From the NCBI GenBank assembly GCA_964649095.1, contig CAZYPH010000063.1, positions 1 to 12,963 of the forward strand: 12,963 nt of DNA, given 5' to 3'. A program made the translations under genes and the position numbers. This DNA is from CAZYPH01 sp964649095 (GTDB lineage Bacteria > Bdellovibrionota > UBA1018 > UBA923). The notes beneath the pieces are model-generated. The model did no database searches. It had not been told where the DNA came from and was given only the letters and a program-made list of their open reading frames with translations. Shown here piece after piece: positions 1-5,633 of the stretch; the first letter of the stretch is position 1; the number at the start of each line of letters is the position of its first letter.

Positions 1-375
1 AACCTAAAACAACCCATAAATGAACTTGAATTATTAGGCGACTACCATCAAGACAACCTTACACGTTACAAATTGGTTATCAGCCACGTCATACAACAAG
101 TTCTAAATGCGAAAAGAACTACCCAAAACACTGCAAATCAAACTACTCAACATACAATTATACTATGCGGCCATGGCGACTTTTTACCGGATTGCTTGCG
201 TTTTCTAACAGGAGCTCGAACGCAGTTTAATATGGGCGCCTATGCAACTGTACGCCTTAGTCATCTGAACGGCTCGCTACTTCTAAAATCAATTCAAGAC
301 GTTACTCTTCTAGAGCGCCACGCGCTACTTTATGAATTCGTACAACGTTACGATTTCAGCACGTCAAACGACTGA
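1..375 (+). CDS. Probable histidine phosphatase family protein (SixA-like), C-terminal part, 5' end cut by window
   Basis: The reading frame is open from base 1 and ends at a TGA at 373-375, giving 124 visible residues. A TTG at 73 is a possible start, but the open frame upstream makes it more likely that the gene began outside the window. The visible part has a buried strand ending in Cys-Gly-His-Gly (about residues 56-59), then a helix and Leu-Thr-Gly, then a strand FNMGAYATVRL (about 76-86). This order resembles the C-terminal half of SixA-type phosphohistidine phosphatases, where the second catalytic histidine sits in a V-G-H-x-P context, followed by a G-(G)-V/A-x-x-L strand. The N-terminal RHG motif that would confirm the family is outside the window. 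The substrate is unknown; SixA removes phosphate from phosphohistidine, but other members act on small phosphoesters. The family call is an inference from one motif and its spacing. Confidence 0.5.
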   Translation, partial: NLKQPINELELLGDYHQDNLTRYKLVISHVIQQVLNAKRTTQNTANQTTQHTIILCGHGDFLPDCLRFLTGARTQFNMGAYATVRLSHLNGSLLLKSIQDVTLLERHALLYEFVQRYDFSTSND

Positions 376-442
376 CTCCTAAATCACCTGCGTAGTGCTG
401 TTCCACAGAACTTTGACTGCAACTAGCGCTTCAAATGCCTAT

Positions 443-470
443 TTGTAAGTAAAGTTTTTTTATTTATACT
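443..470 (+). promoter_or_regulatory. Putative sigma-70 promoter for the secreted hydrolase / eight-cysteine unit
   Basis: TTGTAA (443-448, 4 of 6 matches to TTGACA), a 16-nt spacer and TATACT (465-470, 5 of 6 matches to TATAAT) lie in the 215-bp gap before the gene at 591. A start near 477 would give a leader of about 115 nt containing the hairpin at 486-508. This is a consensus match by eye only. Confidence 0.4.
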
Positions 471-485
471 TAAGACAAGCGCGAC

Positions 486-510
486 AGATACTTCATGAAG
501 AAGTGTCTTT
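486..510 (+). promoter_or_regulatory. Leader hairpin, possible weak terminator/attenuator
   Basis: AGATACTTC (486-494) and GAAGTGTCT (500-508) form a 9-bp stem with one G-T wobble and a 5-nt ATGAA loop, followed by TT (509-510). It lies downstream of the putative promoter and 80 nt before the GTG start at 591. The U tract is too short for a strong intrinsic terminator, so it could equally be a leader structure or chance. Confidence 0.3.
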
Positions 511-590
511 AAGCAACCAGTAGAGTCTATCTAAGGTCACGCTGAGAACGCCCGAAAAAGCATCTCAAATGAATACCAAGGAAGGTAATC

Positions 591-1568
591 GTGCGACCGA
601 ATAAAAACATATCTAACTATACATATATATTTCTATTTACGATTCTGCTGACATCGTTAATGAGCGTCGACGTTCACGCGCGTGGTGCACCAAAACCAGC
701 ACCGGTTAAAGATATTCGTTTTCCTATGCTACCCGATCAGCCACACGGAGAATTTATTCTTCGAGTCTCAAGTTACAATATACAAGGCCTCACACACCTT
801 TTTGATGGCAACGGTCGCTACCGTGACATCGGTCGCATCTTAAATCATCGACGACAAACCGGTACGGCTCCTCATATAGTCTTAGCGCAGGAGGCTTTCA
901 GTAATTCATCGGTTCAACAGGTTCGAGATATTTCTAGATATCCCTATTTTAAGTACGGCCCACCTCCTGAGGCGAATGAAGAAAGCGCTGGTTTGATGGC
1001 GTTATCAGAGTTTCCTATTTTAGCTGAGGCCGAGTACGTATACCGCGCAGAAAACTCAGTGGGGTTTGATTGGAATGCAAGAAAAGGCATTCATTATACA
1101 AAAATCAAAATTCCTGGACTAGCCACACCCATCGAGATTTTTAACACACACATGCAGGCCGACTATAACGACTGGACATCGCCCATTCACGAGTCAAACG
1201 CCGCACGTGAACGCCAACAATTAGAACTACGTGAGTTTTTTCGCCGCACGGCCTCGACGACGGCTCCTGTGATTCTGGTTGGAGACTTTAATACCTTTGG
1301 CTTTACGAGACAATTCGACAACCTAGAACGTTATACTGGGTTATTCACGGTTGCAAAATACTGCTTATTAAACATGCAGGGGTGCACCGCTAACGTAAAC
1401 CTGCAATACGATTTTCAACAGACACTAGATCATCAATTATACCGAGTGGACCCTCGTAATATTTCCGTAATGCCAATCAGATACACTAAGACGTTCATGG
1501 AACAGGTGAATGGTCGTATGTTATCTGACCACGCTGCATTAGAAGTAGACTATAAAATTACATGGTGA
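591..1568 (+). CDS. Secreted endonuclease/exonuclease/phosphatase (EEP) superfamily hydrolase
   Basis: This 325-residue protein starts at GTG 591, chosen because AAGGAAGG (578-585) lies 5 nt upstream. Residues about 10-30 form a hydrophobic signal peptide with a likely cut after Val-His-Ala (28-30), so the enzyme should act in the periplasm or outside the cell. The DNase I-like fold motifs are all present in order: SYNIQG with Asn63; AQEAF with Glu101; NTHMQ with His187; GDFN with Asp232 and Asn234; LDH at 279-281; SDHAAL with Asp313 and His314. These match the metal-binding and catalytic set of the family, so it should be active. The family includes nucleases, sphingomyelinase C-type phospholipases and inositol phosphatases. 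The overall form (signal peptide, V-x-S-Y-N-I-Q-G-L start) is compatible with the sphingomyelinase-like branch, but the substrate cannot be fixed. The next gene starts 11 nt downstream, so the two are probably one transcript. Confidence 0.88.
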   Translation: MRPNKNISNYTYIFLFTILLTSLMSVDVHARGAPKPAPVKDIRFPMLPDQPHGEFILRVSSYNIQGLTHLFDGNGRYRDIGRILNHRRQTGTAPHIVLAQEAFSNSSVQQVRDISRYPYFKYGPPPEANEESAGLMALSEFPILAEAEYVYRAENSVGFDWNARKGIHYTKIKIPGLATPIEIFNTHMQADYNDWTSPIHESNAARERQQLELREFFRRTASTTAPVILVGDFNTFGFTRQFDNLERYTGLFTVAKYCLLNMQGCTANVNLQYDFQQTLDHQLYRVDPRNISVMPIRYTKTFMEQVNGRMLSDHAALEVDYKITW

Positions 1569-1579
1569 AAAATTAATAT

Positions 1580-1975
1580 ATGAAAAACACAATACTACAG
1601 TCTAAACACAGAGTTAGTTATTCAGTCTGGATTTTCGTATTATTCCTTGGTCTTCTCTCTGCTCAAAAGGTACGGTCTGATGCCTTTTCAAAAGAATGTC
1701 AGGATGCTTCGCTTCAATACTCCAAAACATGCGACAACTTACCTAGTAACTCACCTAACTACGACAAGTGCCAAAAGATGATCTTAGAAATGGTCGACAT
1801 TTGTCAGGGTACAGTTAAAAAACAAAAACCCCATAAATTGATGAAGGTCAGTGCCAAATGCAAAACGATTTTGAATAAAAAATGTGCGGACTACCGCAAG
1901 ACCCCCACCGAAGAAACATTTCAGAAGTGTATGGAGCAGGCCGACCAGGCCACCATCAACTCCTGCACCCAGTAG
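1580..1975 (+). CDS. Small secreted eight-cysteine protein of unknown function
   Basis: This 131-residue protein has basic residues, then a hydrophobic stretch (about 14-29) and an A-F boundary near 35, consistent with a Sec signal peptide. The mature part has eight cysteines at 40, 51, 64, 75, 94, 102, 117 and 129, falling into two blocks of four. Each block reads Cys, helix, Cys, a turn with Asn/Pro/Thr, an aromatic residue two before Lys-Cys, helix, Cys. The second and third cysteines lie in similar settings (TCDNLPS / KCADYRK, then YDKC / FQKC), so the protein looks like an internal duplication of a helical hairpin held by two disulfides, reminiscent of twin CX9C proteins. I recognise no named family. 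There is no strong Shine-Dalgarno site; the start sits 11 nt after the EEP hydrolase stop and may rely on translational coupling. A role as partner, chaperone or inhibitor of that enzyme is only a guess from position. Confidence 0.72.
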   Translation: MKNTILQSKHRVSYSVWIFVLFLGLLSAQKVRSDAFSKECQDASLQYSKTCDNLPSNSPNYDKCQKMILEMVDICQGTVKKQKPHKLMKVSAKCKTILNKKCADYRKTPTEETFQKCMEQADQATINSCTQ

Positions 1976-2010
1976 TTCATCCCAAAAAAGGTCCATTTTT
2001 GGGATGAACT
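1974..2010 (+). terminator. Perfect 15-bp hairpin at the end of the eight-cysteine gene
   Basis: AGTTCATCCCAAAAA (1974-1988) and TTTTTGGGATGAACT (1996-2010) are exact reverse complements around a 7-nt loop, AGGTCCA. The stem begins inside the TAG stop codon (1973-1975). The 3' side has no U run beyond the five inside the stem, so it is not a classical intrinsic terminator. It may still end transcription or protect the 3' end of the mRNA. Confidence 0.6.
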
Positions 2011-2122
2011 AAACGTTCAAAACCTGCAAGCTTTTGACAAACGCTTCAATAAGCAGTCTTTGTACGAATCCTTCTGCTAGATTCTAGCTAATACGCGCAA
2101 AAAAACACCGACGTATCGCTAT

Positions 2123-2252
2123 CAATTAAGTAAGTGATTTTGGCTTCAGACAAGGAAGTTTCGCGGGCGAAAACCGGTGTGTACACAAAATTACATGAGG
2201 ATTTTCGCCCGCGAAACTGACGCAGGATTAAGCCAAAAGCACCACTTAATTG
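2123..2252. repeat. 130-bp nested imperfect inverted repeat (REPIN/MITE-like palindrome)
   Basis: Three paired blocks read inward: CAATTAAGT (2123-2131) with ACTTAATTG (2244-2252); TTTTGGCTT (2138-2146) with AAGCCAAAA (2230-2238); and a perfect 17-bp pair, AGTTTCGCGGGCGAAAA (2157-2173) with TTTTCGCCCGCGAAACT (2202-2218). Unpaired spacers of 5-6 and 10-11 nt on each side have similar lengths. The 17-nt arm is itself a dyad (TTTCGC-GG-GCGAAA), so two inverted palindromes lie inside a larger palindrome. The 28-nt centre (2174-2201) holds a 10-bp palindrome, TGTGTACACA (2178-2187). No target-site duplication is obvious and no second copy occurs in the window. The right arm covers the last codon and stop of the ampG-like gene. 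It could be a mobile repeat, a structured RNA or a bidirectional terminator. Confidence 0.75.
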
Positions 2253-3478
2253 GAGACTTGGACTTGCCATTTATCGAATCTGATCAACATCACCAACGCC
2301 GGCACCCCCACAAACACACAGAACAAGTAGAAATGCGCCCAACCAACTTGAGTAACCATGTATCCTGCGACGGGTTGAGCAAAACTTCTCGACGCCGCCA
2401 TTAGCCCTGATAAAAGAGCATACTGTGTGGCAGAGAATTTTTTATTACAGATACTCATCATAAAGGCGCTTTGTGCCGCAATGCCCATGCCGCTAAAAAG
2501 ATTTTCGATAGTGATAGCAACGACCATCAAAGCATAAGAATTTCCAACCACGGCTAGCGCATAATACGAGAGAGCGGCCAAAGCCTGAATCACACCAAAG
2601 GCCACAAGCGAGCGTTTGATACCCAACCGAACCATCAAGGTGCCACCAAACGTCACACCAACAATGGTCGCAATCATGCCGTAACCTTTCATGACGGCAG
2701 CAATTTCAGTGCGCGAAAATCCTAGCTCCATCATAAAGGGTGTCGTTAAAGCCACTGTTAAAAACGTATCTAACTTATAAAGAAAGAGAAAAATTAGGGC
2801 TTCGACGGCTCCACGTCTTGAAAAAAAATCAAAGAAGGGCTGCACAACGGCTTCTTTAATCGTCTTGGGCTTGGCAATGACATTAGATTCCCGAACAGAA
2901 ACCACCGTAAACACCATTGCTAAAGCGGCTAACAAACCCATCAGAAGATAAACGTTACTCCAGGTCGTGTGATCAGATAGAACCAGCGCACCAGCGCCTG
3001 TAATCAACATGGCAACGCGGTATCCTATTGTTGTAGCCGATAGCGCTAGGCCATATTCGTGTCGTTCATAGACCTCGTTACGATAGGCATCGATTACAAT
3101 ATCTAAACTAGCACTCGCAAAAGCTACCAGAGCGGCACATAAGGCCATAACGGAAGCATTATTAACCGGATCAATTGCGGCCATCGCAAATAGACCAATG
3201 GCGATGAGTATCTGAAACACCAACATCCAGCTACGTCGTCGACCGAACCATCTTGTTAATAAAGGCATGTCGTAACGATCTAACAGTGGCGCCCACAAGA
3301 CCTTAAAGGAATACGCTAGACCCACCAAACCAAATGCACCGATTGTTTTTAGGTCTACGTTTTCGGTTTTCATCCACGCCTGTAGAGTCGCGCCTACTAA
3401 GGCTAATGGAATACCTGAAATAAAGCCATGCGAAAGGGCGGTAAACAAACGATGAAACGTCAACTTGCCTTGAGCCAT
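2246..3478 (-). CDS. ampG: AmpG-like muropeptide permease (MFS)
   Basis: AmpG proteins are inner-membrane proton-driven importers that return GlcNAc-anhydroMurNAc(-peptides) from murein turnover to the cytoplasm for recycling; in some bacteria this also feeds beta-lactamase induction. The 410-residue sequence shows about 12 hydrophobic segments and AmpG hallmarks: GFISGIPLALVG (18-29) in the first segment, LVGLAYSFKVLWAPLLDRY (51-69), the basic loop GRRRSWM (79-85), SLDIVIDAYR (124-133, corresponding to the conserved D-x-x-x-D-A region), ENLFSGMG (325-332) and FSATQYALLSG (348-358). GGAAG (3483-3487 on this strand, read GGAAG) supports the ATG at 3478. It is shorter than the roughly 490-residue E. 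coli protein and seems to lack the last two segments. It follows the patatin gene by 22 nt on the same strand. Its stop codon lies in the right arm of the nested palindrome. The family is secure; exact substrate is inferred. Confidence 0.87.
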   Translation of the reverse strand: MAQGKLTFHRLFTALSHGFISGIPLALVGATLQAWMKTENVDLKTIGAFGLVGLAYSFKVLWAPLLDRYDMPLLTRWFGRRRSWMLVFQILIAIGLFAMAAIDPVNNASVMALCAALVAFASASLDIVIDAYRNEVYERHEYGLALSATTIGYRVAMLITGAGALVLSDHTTWSNVYLLMGLLAALAMVFTVVSVRESNVIAKPKTIKEAVVQPFFDFFSRRGAVEALIFLFLYKLDTFLTVALTTPFMMELGFSRTEIAAVMKGYGMIATIVGVTFGGTLMVRLGIKRSLVAFGVIQALAALSYYALAVVGNSYALMVVAITIENLFSGMGIAAQSAFMMSICNKKFSATQYALLSGLMAASRSFAQPVAGYMVTQVGWAHFYLFCVFVGVPALVMLIRFDKWQVQVSN

Positions 3479-3500
3479 ACATCTTCCAATATATACAATT

Positions 3501-4850
3501 TTACTTAAATTCGTAACGTTTCAGCGTATCTACTGCTGCACGAAACCCCAAACGCACGATCTCACCCATTTTTGTCGGCGACAAATTAAAGTGGTCGCCA
3601 AAGAACATCTGATGATCTGACTCTTTTGGGTGAATCCACACATAATCAATATCACGACGATGACTCATCACAGACTCAAGTTTGTCTAACAAGCCTCTGC
3701 GAGCGACCTCATCGATTTGATGTGTCTTACAAAATTCTGAGATCAGATCTAAAATCTGATTATTTTGTTGTAAATGCACGCGATGCGACTGAATGCGCCG
3801 TTCTATCATCAAATAAAGCGCCTGAATTAAGATGGCTGGTAAACCGTACTCATGCAGCGACCCGATCTCTTTTACAAAATGGTAAGGCTGGTGCGTGTAA
3901 CTAGCAAAAATAAGATCCGCGCCGGCATCGGCGGCTACATGCGTCGACAACGTATCTCTAATTTCACCGTCAAAGTAGTAGGCTGTTTGTCCCTTTTTTG
4001 TCTTTATTGGCCATGGTGCGTATACGGGCGGCAGAGCTGTCGACGCAGCGCACGCATCTGAGATAGTTGCCGAACTACGGTACTTTACTGTCTTGTCACG
4101 ATGCGCCCGATTTAACTTTCCAAAAACAATTTTTCTCGAATGATTTAATTGAGTCGCTACTATAAATAGATCTGATTTATAATCACAAAAATTATTTGAT
4201 AATAAAACATCTTCTCTCAAATATCTTTCGATGCCTGATGTAGAAAAAATGCCAGGTGCCTTCATCCACTTCATTTTAAACAAATTCTCGAACGAACCTT
4301 TTGCTAGGCCGCCGAGTAAATTACTAAACGAAGGCAGGGCACCGTCGCTATCACGTAAGAATGAAAATTTAGAAAAGTACCCCTTCTCTTTGCGAAGAGA
4401 AAACATAACGGAATACGTCAGACGCCCAAGCGCCTTTTGACCCTCTTTTGGCTTTTTTCCTAAAAAAGAGTCGAATATCTCGTCTAGCGAATAACCAGCC
4501 GCCAAGTAGGTCGAGATAATACTACCGGCACTCGAACCCACATAAGTAGAAATACGAGGAAACGCCTCGACTACGGGCGTAGAATACTTTTTTGAAAAAG
4601 GCTCGTTTACTAAGCCCGAAGCAACCTGTGGAGATTGCAACCCACCCTCAAATCGAAACCCGCGCTCCTGAAGCGCCAACGCCACACCCAAGTGAAAAGC
4701 CCCAGCCTTGGTGGCACCACCAGAACACACAAATGCGATCTTTTTCTTCTGCGAGGCCAAAATGGTCGATTTATGATCACCATTTTTTTCAGGCGCACTG
4801 AACGCCGCCTCTCTGCTATTTGTACTTTGCGATGAGCGATTAGCATTCAT
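3501..4850 (-). CDS. Patatin-like phospholipase (acyl hydrolase)
   Basis: Patatin-family enzymes hydrolyse acyl chains from phospholipids or lysophospholipids with a Ser-Asp dyad. This 449-residue protein has a low-complexity N-terminus (1-36, no signal peptide), then KKIAFVCSGGATKAGAFHLG (36-55), the glycine-rich oxyanion segment with Lys48 where many members carry Arg. GSSAG (105-109) supplies the nucleophile Ser107, and YFDGE (292-296) supplies the catalytic Asp294 in the D-G motif. SDACAASTALPPVYAPW (264-280) is the typical A/S-rich helix and P-x-x-x-P turn before it. The C-terminal third (about 330-449) is a helical extension, basic at 350-360, possibly for membrane binding. AAAGGAT (4858-4864, reverse strand) lies 7 nt before the ATG. 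It is first in a two-gene unit with ampG. The absence of a signal peptide suggests a cytosolic or inner-leaflet enzyme, unless another secretion route is used. The dyad is intact, so activity is expected; substrate unknown. Confidence 0.88.
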   Translation of the reverse strand: MNANRSSQSTNSREAAFSAPEKNGDHKSTILASQKKKIAFVCSGGATKAGAFHLGVALALQERGFRFEGGLQSPQVASGLVNEPFSKKYSTPVVEAFPRISTYVGSSAGSIISTYLAAGYSLDEIFDSFLGKKPKEGQKALGRLTYSVMFSLRKEKGYFSKFSFLRDSDGALPSFSNLLGGLAKGSFENLFKMKWMKAPGIFSTSGIERYLREDVLLSNNFCDYKSDLFIVATQLNHSRKIVFGKLNRAHRDKTVKYRSSATISDACAASTALPPVYAPWPIKTKKGQTAYYFDGEIRDTLSTHVAADAGADLIFASYTHQPYHFVKEIGSLHEYGLPAILIQALYLMIERRIQSHRVHLQQNNQILDLISEFCKTHQIDEVARRGLLDKLESVMSHRRDIDYVWIHPKESDHQMFFGDHFNLSPTKMGEIVRLGFRAAVDTLKRYEFK

Positions 4851-5150
4851 TGATCACATCCTTTAACATCGTCCTAATGTTACTAGCCTAGTAATCTTTA
4901 TTAACACCTAATTAACTTCAACAACGTTGGACAGCTGCGTCAAAAAGCGCCGCTTCACTAGCATTTATCTAATTGTACTAAATAAATTATATTTAGTACT
5001 AATTTTACATACTAATATTCTCTAAATTGGTTTTACTTTGATGTGGGCCATCAACTAACATTAGATCTAAACAATGAGTGTCATAAATTATGGCGACCAT
5101 TGTTACACATTCTTGCAAATTAATATCTAAACCAAAATTCGAAGAACACT
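4851..5150. promoter_or_regulatory. Divergent AT-rich intergenic region with several dyads
   Basis: This 300-bp gap lies between divergent genes and holds no convincing gene. Visible structures are: TTACTAG-C-CTAGTAA (4880-4894), CAACGTTG (4922-4929), AAGCG-C-CGCTT (4945-4955), and the dyad cluster at 4975-5015 listed separately. Weak -35/-10 candidates for the rightward gene include TTTACT (5032-5037) with TAACAT (5056-5061, 18-nt spacer) and TTGATG (5038-5043) with TTAGAT (5061-5066, 17-nt spacer); neither is strong. Confidence 0.5.
4975..5015. promoter_or_regulatory. Operator-like dyad over a leftward -10 element, with TACTAA repeats
   Basis: GTACTAAATA (4975-4984) and TATTTAGTAC (4990-4999) form a perfect 10-bp inverted repeat around AATTA. 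On the minus strand a consensus TATAAT (4986-4991) sits in the centre of the dyad and could drive the patatin/ampG unit, although no good -35 is seen. TACTAA occurs on the plus strand at 4976-4981, 4997-5002 and 5010-5015, 21 and 13 bp apart; TTAGTACTAA (4993-5002) is itself palindromic. The arrangement suits binding by a dimeric regulator, possibly the HTH protein encoded at 5151. Confidence 0.4.
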
Positions 5151-5633
5151 ATGCACGCATACCAAACCAGAGAAAACGAGCAGAATAGACTTAATAAGCA
5201 GAATGAACGCCTAGGGAGCGATAGCTCTTCTGGCGAATGGTTATCGATACTAGATTACGCCTCTCGATTTGACATTAGTTTGTCGACTCTACGTCGCCAC
5301 ATTAAGTCCGGCAAAATTCAGTATCGGTCGGAACGAGGTAAATACTATCTATTGGTAGGGTCTCTTTCAAAAAAAGGGGCGCCACTGCCATCGGCCACAA
5401 AAGACAGTAACGACTCTTCACAGATTCAATCCCTCATGGAACGTATCTCAGACCTCGAAAATAAATTGATGTCAGCCGATGAACAGATTGCTGAACTAAA
5501 GATGCTTGTCTCAATCTATGAAAGTCAAATCGAAGGGAGCTCGACCAACCTAAACCATAGCTCTATCCAAAACACTGCCGATGACTTCGATAAAGACGCC
5601 ACGCCGCACCAAACGAGTAAAGTGAATGTTTAG
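5151..5633 (+). CDS. Helix-turn-helix (MerR/excisionase-like) and coiled-coil protein
   Basis: This 160-residue soluble protein has a polar N-terminal tail (1-28), then WLSILDYASRFDISLSTLRR (30-49) followed by HIKSGKIQYRSERGKYYLL (50-68). This is the pattern of a winged helix-turn-helix of the MerR/excisionase kind: a first helix with A-S-R-F, a turn with D-I-S, a recognition helix S-T-L-R-R-H-I and a basic wing. Residues about 89-128 are heptad-rich (IQSLMERISDLENKL and following), predicting a coiled coil for dimerisation. The C-terminal 30 residues are acidic and polar. It probably binds DNA as a dimer; the upstream dyads at 4975-5015 are candidate targets. GAAGAA (5141-5146) is a weak ribosome site before the ATG. 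The reading frame overlaps the next gene by 8 nt, implying translational coupling with an outer-membrane protein. No specific family name can be given. Confidence 0.75.
   Translation: MHAYQTRENEQNRLNKQNERLGSDSSSGEWLSILDYASRFDISLSTLRRHIKSGKIQYRSERGKYYLLVGSLSKKGAPLPSATKDSNDSSQIQSLMERISDLENKLMSADEQIAELKMLVSIYESQIEGSSTNLNHSSIQNTADDFDKDATPHQTSKVNV

Noticed and set aside
2076..2088. Short dyad GCTAGA-T-TCTAGC between the eight-cysteine gene and ampG
   Set aside because: 6-bp arms with a 1-nt centre; no linked promoter or gene start, and too short to interpret.
2177..2404. 75-codon plus-strand open frame beginning in the palindrome
   Set aside because: It runs antisense into the ampG 3' end, has His/Arg-rich low-complexity sequence and no ribosome site; a shadow of the real gene.
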